From an uncultured Eubacteriales bacterium (GTDB lineage: Bacteria > Bacillota > Clostridia > Oscillospirales > Oscillospiraceae): a stretch of DNA of 7,728 bases. A program made the position numbers and the translations under genes. The DNA lies in NCBI GenBank assembly GCA_902475855.1, contig CABSBF010000078.1, positions 1-7,728 of the forward strand, read 5' to 3'. The notes beneath the pieces were generated by a model. That model saw only the letters and a program-made list of their open reading frames with translations, did no database searches and was not told where the DNA came from. Of this stretch, positions 1 through 5,280 are shown piece after piece. The first letter of the stretch is position 1. Each line of letters opens with the position of its first letter.

Positions 1-4
1 ATTC

Positions 5-81
5 GGCCAGGTAGTTCAGCTGGTTAGAACGCCGGCCTGTCACGCCGGAGGTCGAGGGTTCGAACCCCTTCCTGGTCGCCA
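5..81 (+). tRNA. tRNA-Asp (anticodon GTC)
   Basis: A full cloverleaf can be drawn. The acceptor arm is GGCCAGG (5-11) with CCTGGTC (71-77), including one G-T pair. The anticodon stem is CCGGC/GCCGG (32-36/44-48) around a seven-base loop with GTC at 39-41. The discriminator is G78, as expected for Asp, and CCA (79-81) is encoded. It lies four bases from the left edge, so its promoter and any upstream members of the array are outside the window. Confidence 0.97.
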
Positions 82-110
82 TACGTCAGGCTGCAATAGC
101 GGCTTGATAT

Positions 111-186
<76 letters not shown>

Positions 187-189
187 TTT

Positions 190-265
190 GCGGGCGTAGC
201 TCATCTGGTAGAGCGCCACCTTGCCAAGGTGGAGGTAGCGAGTTCGAGCCTCGTCGCCCGCTCCA
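190..265 (+). tRNA. tRNA-Gly (anticodon GCC)
   Basis: The acceptor arm is GCGGGCG (190-196) with CGCCCGC (255-261). The anticodon stem is CCACC/GGTGG (216-220/228-232), with GCC at 223-225. The discriminator is T262, as usual for bacterial tRNA-Gly, and CCA is encoded at 263-265. Only three bases separate it from tRNA-Phe, so the two must be processed from one transcript. A terminator-like hairpin starts six bases downstream. Confidence 0.97.
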
Positions 266-270
266 CAAAT

Positions 271-302
271 GAAAAAGGAGCAAGAGTTTTTGCTCCTTTT
301 TC
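271..302 (+). terminator. Terminator-like hairpin inside the tRNA array
   Basis: A perfect 13-bp stem (271-283 with 290-302) surrounds a six-base loop (284-289). The core is GGAGCAA/TTGCTCC, flanked by an A-run (272-276) and the matching T-run (297-301), so the U-tract is also the outer part of the stem. It resembles an intrinsic terminator but ends only five bases before tRNA-Cys, with no obvious promoter in between. It may be a partial terminator or a processing hairpin. Confidence 0.7.
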
Positions 303-307
303 CACAT

Positions 308-382
308 GGTGACATAGCCAAGTGGTAAGGCAAGGGTCTGCAAAACCCTCATTCCCCAGTTCAAATCTGGGTGTCACCTCCA
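308..382 (+). tRNA. tRNA-Cys (anticodon GCA)
   Basis: The acceptor arm is GGTGACA (308-314) with TGTCACC (372-378). The anticodon stem is AGGGT/ACCCT (333-337/345-349), with GCA at 340-342. The discriminator T379 is the universal identity base for Cys, and CCA is encoded at 380-382. It is the last tRNA of the array and is separated from tRNA-Gly by a terminator-like hairpin, so its expression may depend on read-through. Confidence 0.97.
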
Positions 383-383
383 G

Positions 384-418
384 AAAGAAAAGACACGCTT
401 TGCGTGTCTTTTCTTTTT
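384..418 (+). terminator. Terminator of the tRNA array
   Basis: A long stem AAGAAAAGACACGC/GCGTGTCTTTTCTT (385-398 with 402-415), extended by A384-T416, has a three-base TTT loop and is followed by further T residues. It starts two bases after the CCA of tRNA-Cys. The A-rich and T-rich arms make it potentially bidirectional, so it could also end transcription arriving on the minus strand from the 43-residue ORF. Confidence 0.88.
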
Positions 419-548
419 AGTATTCAAGGATACCACCTTGTGCTGCGCACCGAAGCGCATCTTTGACGCTGCCGCAGCCTTCAAACTGCGCGGCCAACGC
501 TTCCGCAAGGCGAAGGCCGTTGAGCCTGTGGGGGAAAGTGAAAGACAT
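417..548 (-). CDS. Possible 43-residue small protein, unknown function
   Basis: I do not recognise this ORF. It runs from ATG (546-548 on the complement) to TAA (417-419), 43 residues, beginning MSFTFPHRLNGLRLAEAL. It has a protein-like composition with an alanine-rich middle, two cysteines and no membrane segment. It lies on the same strand as the DUF917 gene, 88 bases downstream of that gene's stop, and its own stop falls in the base of the hairpin at 384-418. Against it: there is no Shine-Dalgarno sequence ahead of the ATG, a hairpin lies just upstream, no promoter stands out, and the + strand is also open across much of this stretch. It could be a real small gene, a remnant, or chance. 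Confidence 0.3.
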   Translation of the reverse strand: MSFTFPHRLNGLRLAEALAAQFEGCGSVKDALRCAAQGGILEY

Positions 549-552
549 AGTT

Positions 553-593
553 AAAGCGGCTGACAGCCAGTGCTGTCAGCCACTTTATTTTTT
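553..593 (+). terminator. Hairpin with + strand U-tract in the tRNA/DUF917 gap
   Basis: A perfect 10-bp stem GGCTGACAGC/GCTGTCAGCC (558-567/572-581) with loop CAGT is extended by AAAG/CTTT (553-556/583-586) beyond one mismatch. It is followed on the + strand by a T-rich run (584-593). In the minus direction the tail is only CTTTAACT, which is weaker. It may be the end of the minus-strand permease-DUF917 operon, a second stop for read-through from the tRNA array, or both. Confidence 0.7.
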
Positions 594-636
594 GCAGTGC
601 TGATACCCGGAAATATTTTCGAGCGGTGCAGCTCAA

Positions 637-1770
637 TTACTTGGACATCACTTCTTCGATGGGGGTATAATCGAAATCAAGCTTAAAGTATCTGGGGCCA
701 AGAATTGCGATACCCTTTTCCGTGCGGAATACGGGGTTCGCCTTCAGGCCGATCACGCTGACCTCATTGCCGACCGCCAGAATGGGGTTTGCATACGGTT
801 CGCCGGTCTTGGCATCGACGACAGCAATGATGTCGGGGCTGGAAACATAGGGCTTGTCGTTTTTCCACATGGCATGGTTCTCGTTTTTGAAGAAGATCTT
901 GAAGGTGTTGCCCTTATCGTCGCCGGAACCCTCAATGGTGTGATAACCGTAGTAATAGCCGTCATCCCAGGTTTCCTTGCCGGTGACAACACCGGTTGCC
1001 AAACGCCATCCGCCGAGTTCGGTTACAATGGTTTCGACGGGATCCTTGCCGCTTTCGCGCGCTTCACGAATCATCTTGCCGATATTATAGCAGGAAGACA
1101 GCGTGCCCTGATTGATGCACTTCTTCATATCCTTGCCGCTCATCAGGAAGCCCGCCTGACCGACAAGGCCATAGGCGCTTTCGGCAATTTTCTTGCCGAT
1201 TCGCTCCACGATGCGGTAGTTCTTTGCGTTTTCGATATAGGAAATATCGTTATAGGCATCAACAGACGCAACGGGCCAGAGGGTTTTGCCGTGCAGATAC
1301 GGCGTGGTCTGCTGGATCTCAGGGATCGCGCGGCCGGTATAATCACCGTCGACACAAACAGCACCGCTGATAATGCCCGCAGTTACACCACCGGGCGTAT
1401 TGGCGCCGCCCAGCTCGATGGGTACGACCGCGTCGATCTTCGTGTCGCAAAACTTTCCGAGATACTGAATAGCCTTGGCCAGCTGCTCCTTCTCAGGATA
1501 TACAGGGTCAGTGAAACCAAAGTCTGCCATCTCCGCTTCGACCTCAGGCGTATGAGGGGCAATAGATCCCATCAGGAAGGGGCAGGCCGTCATCGCATCG
1601 TCGGGGATCTCGCTCATATCGACCCAACCGACCTTGGTCCCCTTGTTGATCTCACTCATCAGGGACTGCAGTCCGTTTGCAGGCAGGCCGCCGCCGCCTG
1701 TGCCCATAAACGTGCATCCGCGAACGAAGTCTTCAGCCATCTGCTGATTTTCCAGATACATAGTAGCCAT
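637..1770 (-). CDS. DUF917 family protein (S-methyl thiohydantoin desulfurase-like)
   Basis: This 377-residue soluble protein belongs to the DUF917 family (PF06032), which is associated with S-methyl thiohydantoin desulfurase and often annotated near hydantoinases. Diagnostic features are the N-terminal glycine cluster GTGGGG (residues 23-28), ELGGAN (119-124) and the acidic block DGDYTGRAIPEIQ (141-153), which resembles the family's D-x-D-x-x-GRA-x-PE-x-Q motif. The length is close to a full-length single-domain member, and I see no truncation. The ATG at 1770 is supported by AAGGAG (1778-1783 on the complement) seven bases upstream. It follows the permease by 35 bases and should share its mRNA. 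I infer that it acts on the imported compound, probably a hydantoin- or thiohydantoin-like ring. No hydantoinase/oxoprolinase partner is in the window, and the substrate is unknown. Confidence 0.9.
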   Translation of the reverse strand: MATMYLENQQMAEDFVRGCTFMGTGGGGLPANGLQSLMSEINKGTKVGWVDMSEIPDDAMTACPFLMGSIAPHTPEVEAEMADFGFTDPVYPEKEQLAKAIQYLGKFCDTKIDAVVPIELGGANTPGGVTAGIISGAVCVDGDYTGRAIPEIQQTTPYLHGKTLWPVASVDAYNDISYIENAKNYRIVERIGKKIAESAYGLVGQAGFLMSGKDMKKCINQGTLSSCYNIGKMIREARESGKDPVETIVTELGGWRLATGVVTGKETWDDGYYYGYHTIEGSGDDKGNTFKIFFKNENHAMWKNDKPYVSSPDIIAVVDAKTGEPYANPILAVGNEVSVIGLKANPVFRTEKGIAILGPRYFKLDFDYTPIEEVMSK

Positions 1771-1805
1771 TTTTCTTCTCCTTTTAGTTATTATATTGAC
1801 ACTGG

Positions 1806-3137
1806 TTACAGTTTTTCCAATTCACCGCGTGCGTTCTCGACATATTCGCCGCCAAAGTACAGGCGATTGGTGTCGTTTTTGAAAAGCATAAACAAAGCGA
1901 TATAGATAATCGCGGTAACAACCATGCTGTTGATCGCCGCGATGCCCCAGGTAACGGTATATCCTACAAGGCAGCCGATGGCCCAGCTAACCAGTGCAGG
2001 GATGGAGCAGAAGCGGTGTTTAACACCAGCACCGAACCGATAGGTTTGGCGCTTTACGCAGAAATAGTCGACAATGAGAATGCCGGCCACCGGAGGGATC
2101 GCAGTGCCGAGGATGCTCAGCCATGTGGTAAAGTAGTTTACAATACCGAGCGCGCCGGCCACAGTCGCAATAATACCAAATGTAATTACGACATACTTCT
2201 TCTTCCATTTCGGAACAGCAACGACAGCTGCAAGGGAGGAATAATAGAGGTTGTTGTCATTGGTGGTCCACTGGGCAAGGATCAGCAGCAGCAGCGACCA
2301 AGAGCCGAGAATATTCAGCAAAGCAACTGCCACATCACTGGTATCAGCAACAGTACAGATAAAGAATCCGGCAATAATGACGAAAGAATTGGCGATGATG
2401 AATCCGAAAACGGCACCGATAACACTGTCGCTACATTTTTTACCATAGCGGGTCAGGTCAGGCTGCAAGACTGCACCCATGGCATATGCTCCGATAACGG
2501 AAACGATTCCGACCGCGGTGGACATACTGCCAGTGTGCGCCAGCGTGATCTGGTTGAACTGTTCCATACCGCCGACACGGGTCGCAGCCAAACCGCACGC
2601 AACAACACACATGAGAAGGATAAGCGGAGAAGCGATGTTGCTGAGCAGTTCAAGGCCTTTGTAGCCGATGAAAGCCGTTGTCATCATCAGCAGGCCGCCC
2701 CAGATACCGGCGACCACAGGCTCGGTGATAAATCCGGCATTGGGAAACATGGCGTGGATCGTGGAGCCAAAAAAGCCGCACTGATAACCAAACCAACCCA
2801 GTTCAACGATTGCTGTCAGCACAGCGATGATGTAGTTACCAAGGACGCCAAAGGATTGGCGCATCAGCATTGCAATACCGACACCGGTTTTGGTGCCAAT
2901 ATAGCTCAACAGGCCGCCAAGCACAGACAGAACTGCATTACCGACCAGACAAGCGGTAACGACCTGAGACAGCGAAAGCTGGCCGACGAAGCTTGCTCCA
3001 ACGTAAATCGAACTGAGGCAAATGATGCTGCCGACCAGAACCATTGCCAGTGAAAAGGATGATCTGCGTTGATCCAGGGGAACCGGTATGGTTGCATAGT
3101 CATTTACATAATTGGTTTCGCTTCCGGGATTACTCAT
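1806..3137 (-). CDS. CodB-like NCS1 permease (cytosine/purine/hydantoin-type transporter)
   Basis: This is a 443-residue inner-membrane protein of the nucleobase-cation-symport-1 family. Hydrophobic segments run from about residue 30 to the C-terminal end and fit the family's 12-helix fold. It shares blocks with E. coli CodB: YIGTKTG (79-85), ELGWFG (112-117), QWTTNDNNLY (289-298) and AIPPVAGILIVDY (346-358). It probably imports a small N-heterocycle using a cation gradient. Cytosine is the default guess, but the DUF917 neighbour makes a hydantoin-like substrate equally plausible. The ATG at 3137 is chosen because GGAGGAG (3145-3151 on the complement) lies seven bases upstream. An in-frame start farther out (3170) would place that site inside the gene. 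The upstream gap contains two pairs of palindromes that are likely regulator sites. Confidence 0.92.
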   Translation of the reverse strand: MSNPGSETNYVNDYATIPVPLDQRRSSFSLAMVLVGSIICLSSIYVGASFVGQLSLSQVVTACLVGNAVLSVLGGLLSYIGTKTGVGIAMLMRQSFGVLGNYIIAVLTAIVELGWFGYQCGFFGSTIHAMFPNAGFITEPVVAGIWGGLLMMTTAFIGYKGLELLSNIASPLILLMCVVACGLAATRVGGMEQFNQITLAHTGSMSTAVGIVSVIGAYAMGAVLQPDLTRYGKKCSDSVIGAVFGFIIANSFVIIAGFFICTVADTSDVAVALLNILGSWSLLLLILAQWTTNDNNLYYSSLAAVVAVPKWKKKYVVITFGIIATVAGALGIVNYFTTWLSILGTAIPPVAGILIVDYFCVKRQTYRFGAGVKHRFCSIPALVSWAIGCLVGYTVTWGIAAINSMVVTAIIYIALFMLFKNDTNRLYFGGEYVENARGELEKL

Positions 3138-3144
3138 AAATCTT

Positions 3145-3151
3145 CTCCTCC
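3145..3151 (-). promoter_or_regulatory. Ribosome binding site that fixes the permease start
   Basis: GGAGGAG on the complement, seven bases before the ATG at 3135-3137. Its position rules out the longer reading from 3170, which would add 11 basic residues (KNLRTRRRR and flanks) that are not typical of a permease N-terminus. Confidence 0.85.
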
Positions 3152-3166
3152 GTGTTCTCAGATTTT

Positions 3167-3205
3167 TCAATTGACCAACCGAAGATCATAGATGGCATCA
3201 ATTGA
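3167..3205. repeat. Paired palindromes TCAATTGA, 31 bp apart
   Basis: TCAATTGA occurs at 3167-3174 and again at 3198-3205, and each copy is a perfect 8-bp palindrome. The pair extends to an inverted 9-mer, TTCAATTGA and TCAATTGAA. Centres are 31 bp apart, about three helical turns. A -10-like TATGAT on the complement (3185-3190) lies between them. The layout suggests operator sites controlling the permease gene. A near-match to the B. subtilis PucR box core (TTGGTCAA on the complement, 3171-3178) overlaps the first copy. Confidence 0.5.
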
Positions 3206-3239
3206 AGGTGATATTATGGTAGCATGCTTGAAATAATAA

Positions 3240-3293
3240 AAAAATGTTTTGAAAACAAAAAACCGGGTCGCGTTTTGTTTTCAAAACATTTTT
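3240..3293. repeat. 21-bp perfect inverted repeat made of two TGTTTT(G/C)AAAACA dyads
   Basis: Arm 3240-3260 is the exact reverse complement of 3273-3293, with a 12-base GC-richer spacer (3261-3272). Each arm contains its own palindrome, TGTTTTGAAAACA (3245-3257) and TGTTTTCAAAACA (3276-3288), with centres 31 bp apart. In the minus direction the structure starts 20 bases after the PucR gene stop and is followed by a T-rich run, so it could be an AT-rich terminator. The nested dyads and the repeated 31-bp spacing also fit a two-site operator for a dimeric regulator. Both roles are possible. Confidence 0.75.
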
Positions 3294-3313
3294 GCTTTAT
3301 CATGGTAGTGTAA

Positions 3314-4882
3314 TTACGAGAACATTTGTGGATCTTGCCGATAGAGGCAGATCGCGTGAAAAACTGCACTCAAGGCTGCGGCCTGCTCAAAATTTCCGCC
3401 CAAAAGAGACACCGCTTTGCGAACGCGGTACTGCACCGTATTTTGATGCGTATAAGTCAGCGCCGCAGTTTGTTTGTAACTGCAATCACAATCGATCAGA
3501 TATATCTGCAGGGTTTCCAACAGCACCCCTTCACGCCGTCTGTCGTATTCGATCAGCGGGTCAAGTATTTGCCGTGCCCGGTCAATGGCTGCTTCATTTC
3601 TCAGATCCTGCTTGCAGGCGATCGCTTCGATCAATTCAAAGCGCCCCATGCAGTAACGGTTTTTATAAAGTGAACAGGTGAACGCCCATTCCTTGGCTGT
3701 CTCACTGACCAAGGAAAAAAGTTCACTCTCTCCGGATATATTGGTAGCACAGGCAAAGTGTCCGGCCGGATCTTGAGCCGCTTGAGCGGATAACACCAAG
3801 GCGTTCAGCGCTTCAGCATCCGGATCCGGCGCACGGTTGAATATCAGAATTTCGAGTTGCTCATATCCGCCGTTTATAAAGGCGATCCCTTCACTTTGAA
3901 GCAGGGACTTCACCTCATGCATCAGCGGCAGCGACGGAGCCCTGCTGCAAATCAGGAAGTTCCATTGTTCAGCATCACCATGCCGATAATACCCCAAATC
4001 GCTATGCGCCTGCTGCCAATCACCTCGTATAATGGCGTTGATGATATTGCCGCCGCGCGTTGACACCAAGGCGTGTCTCCATAGATCCAGACAAAGCTTG
4101 GTACACGTGAATAGAGAATCGATATCCACCCGCTTCCGTCTCTGGCTGAGAACAAACAGGACGGACAACTCAAGATAATCCGTATAATAATGTCGCCCGC
4201 AGTATTTTGTTTCGTCGATCAGCAGTTCAAAGCGCGAAGCATCGAACGGCAAGCGCGAGAGCTCGTTGTTCAGAAAGGTATTGAGACGATTGCCCGACAT
4301 GGTGGAACACAGTGCGTTCTGAGAAAGCGTGTCAATGATGACAATATCCAGTTCCCCCTGATTTGCAATTTGGGAAAGCACCTCCTGTATGCTCCCGCCA
4401 CTGTCCTTTGTTTTCCACATGGAACTGATGATCGAGCGAAAGAAGGAATCGTTCTCATAGCGATTCAGTGAAAGCACATCATTGAGTACATCGGCATAAG
4501 AAATGTGCTTATTGTCATTATAGTTGAGGACAACAAGCGGAAAATTCAGCTCATCACACAAATCAAGCACTCTCTGATCGAATTTTTGCACCACGAGTCC
4601 GTAATAAAACACAATCAGCCCAGCTGCATTCAGTTTGTTGAGCGCGCGGATCACGTCACACTGACTTTCCACATCGTTTTTTACATTGTAGAGAGCTGTT
4701 ATCATTATTTCCTGAGGTTTAAAGGAAAACGACAGTAATTCCGAGGCATTGTCCCTCCCCAACTCTGTCATTTCCAGAATCGTTCCGCCGCAAAGAGGCC
4801 GAAGAATTCCTTCTCTCCCAGCGATCAGGTGAGCCGTCTGTAAAGATTGAAGCCGAAAAATATCCCTTACCAATATCTGCAT
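3314..4882 (-). CDS. PucR family transcriptional regulator
   Basis: This 522-residue cytoplasmic DNA-binding regulator has a three-part family layout. An N-terminal PucR sensory domain (about 1-125) begins MQILVRDIFRL and contains the LLSFSFKPQEIMITALYNV block. A less conserved central region follows, where a GGDEF-like domain usually sits. A C-terminal PucR-type helix-turn-helix (about 453-522) includes SYKQTAALTYTHQNTVQYRVRK, where the hydrophobic Q-T-A/N-T-V-Q-Y-R pattern is typical. Relatives control purine, proline or other nitrogen-compound catabolism, usually of neighbouring genes. Here the target is probably the permease-DUF917 pair immediately downstream. I chose the ATG at 4882 rather than the in-frame TTG at 4894, because GAGGAA (4887-4892), which overlaps that TTG, makes a good ribosome binding site for the ATG. 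The effector is unknown. Confidence 0.9.
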   Translation of the reverse strand: MQILVRDIFRLQSLQTAHLIAGREGILRPLCGGTILEMTELGRDNASELLSFSFKPQEIMITALYNVKNDVESQCDVIRALNKLNAAGLIVFYYGLVVQKFDQRVLDLCDELNFPLVVLNYNDNKHISYADVLNDVLSLNRYENDSFFRSIISSMWKTKDSGGSIQEVLSQIANQGELDIVIIDTLSQNALCSTMSGNRLNTFLNNELSRLPFDASRFELLIDETKYCGRHYYTDYLELSVLFVLSQRRKRVDIDSLFTCTKLCLDLWRHALVSTRGGNIINAIIRGDWQQAHSDLGYYRHGDAEQWNFLICSRAPSLPLMHEVKSLLQSEGIAFINGGYEQLEILIFNRAPDPDAEALNALVLSAQAAQDPAGHFACATNISGESELFSLVSETAKEWAFTCSLYKNRYCMGRFELIEAIACKQDLRNEAAIDRARQILDPLIEYDRRREGVLLETLQIYLIDCDCSYKQTAALTYTHQNTVQYRVRKAVSLLGGNFEQAAALSAVFHAICLYRQDPQMFS

Positions 4883-4918
4883 ATTATTCCTCAAATAATT
4901 CTCAAAGCGTCTGCGGTT

Positions 4919-4976
4919 CGTTTATAAAAAGCATAGTCGTATTCCGAGGGAATCACAATAACAGTTTTTATAAACG
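4919..4976. repeat. 12-bp inverted repeat flanking the regulator promoter
   Basis: CGTTTATAAAAA (4919-4930) and TTTTTATAAACG (4965-4976) are exact reverse complements 34 bases apart. Each arm carries the palindrome TTTATAAA, with centres 46 bp apart. The proposed promoter of the PucR-family gene lies between the arms, so they may be autoregulatory operator sites. The sequence differs from the palindromes in front of the permease. Confidence 0.55.
4930..4958 (-). promoter_or_regulatory. Possible promoter of the PucR-family gene
   Basis: On the complement, TTGTGA (4953-4958) and TATGCT (4930-4935) are separated by 17 bases, each matching four of six consensus positions. The distance to the ATG at 4882 allows a leader of about 40 bases. 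An alternative with similar weak matches (TTGATT and TATCTT, also 17 apart) lies farther upstream near 5020-4990. Confidence 0.35.
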
Positions 4977-5217
4977 TTTCTCCAAATAAAGATAGCAATC
5001 TTTAGTGGGAAAATCAATATATATCTCTTTCAAAGTGTCACAGCGCTTCGAGCGCGGCACACTGCAACGCGCAAGGGAAGATACTGTTCGAAAGGTATAA
5101 TGACGTGTTGACTGTTGAGGAAAACCGCGGATTTCTGAAAATCACCCAAACTGTCCGTTTAGGGGAAAGGGTCTGCACTTTGGAGGACGCTATGAGGATG
5201 GCGGACCGCCTCCCCTC

Positions 5218-5247
5218 TTGCGCTCTGCACCCTCTTCATGCTATGAT
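5218..5247 (+). promoter_or_regulatory. Probable extended -10 promoter of the M32 peptidase gene
   Basis: TGC-TATGAT (5239-5247) is an extended -10 element with five of six -10 bases matching. A weak -35, TTGCGC (5218-5223), lies 18 bases upstream. The expected start of transcription is near 5254, about 27 bases before the ATG. Confidence 0.5.
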
Positions 5248-5260
5248 GAGACCATCATAG
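5241..5260. repeat. Perfect 8-bp dyad overlapping the peptidase promoter
   Basis: CTATGATG (5241-5248) and CATCATAG (5253-5260) are exact reverse complements around AGAC. The left arm contains the -10 hexamer TATGAT, and the right arm spans the expected transcription start. Because the mRNA would begin within the right arm, a DNA operator is more likely than an RNA hairpin. Confidence 0.55.
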
Positions 5261-5280
5261 AGAAAGTGAGGACACTACCG

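Larger units (their letters stand above)
5084..5260 (+). pseudogene. Possible remnant of an excisionase-like HTH gene
   Basis: A 58-codon reading frame runs from CTG (5084) to TAG (5258-5260), opening FERYNDVLTVEE. That opening resembles the first residues of small excisionase-type (HTH_17) DNA-binding proteins, which often start with a short lead followed by Y-[DN]-DVLTVEE. An AAGGGA (5073-5078) lies where a ribosome binding site would be, and the start codon is CTG where an ATG would be expected. After VEE the sequence no longer follows the family: the recognition helix and the following GF-K/R-x-G-x-x-W-x-I-P wing are not recognisable, so the gene would be internally deleted or degraded. 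The frame ends inside the proposed peptidase promoter. The match is from memory over about 12 residues. Confidence 0.25.
4883..5280. other. Divergent intergenic region, no intact gene
   Basis: This stretch of almost 400 bases separates the minus-strand regulator from the + strand peptidase. It holds the regulator's ribosome binding site and likely promoter with flanking inverted repeat (4919-4976), a small hairpin GCGCT-TCG-AGCGC (5043-5055), a possible helix-turn-helix gene remnant (5084-5260), a perfect TATAAT hexamer (5096-5101) without a matching -35, and the peptidase promoter with an overlapping dyad (5218-5260). No ORF here has a normal start codon plus ribosome binding site. Confidence 0.7.

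Noticed and set aside
419..554. + strand frame ending ...GESERHS just before the hairpin at 553
   Set aside because: It has no ATG or GTG start with a ribosome binding site near its 5' end, and the translation is low-complexity basic/alanine. The minus-strand ORF over the same bases is a better, though still weak, candidate.
874..1905. 343-residue + strand ORF opposite the DUF917 gene
   Set aside because: It is fully antisense to a gene with clear family motifs and a good ribosome binding site, and its translation matches no family I know. The openness comes from codon bias on the other strand.
2016..3053. 345-residue + strand ORF opposite the permease gene
   Set aside because: Its translation is rich in D, N, Q, H and R, as expected from reading a hydrophobic membrane-protein gene backwards. 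It is a shadow ORF.
5035..5041. GTGTCAC shared with the 3' end of tRNA-Cys as a possible att repeat
   Set aside because: Seven bases with no extension on either side is expected by chance, so it does not support a tRNA-targeted integration event.
5096..5101. Perfect TATAAT as a promoter for the peptidase
   Set aside because: There is no -35-like hexamer at 16-18 bases upstream, and a better-placed extended -10 lies at 5239-5247.
5190..5200. GGCGG-A-CCGCC palindrome as a terminator
   Set aside because: The loop would be one base unless inner pairs open, and no T-run follows. It is probably part of the G/C-rich upstream sequence.
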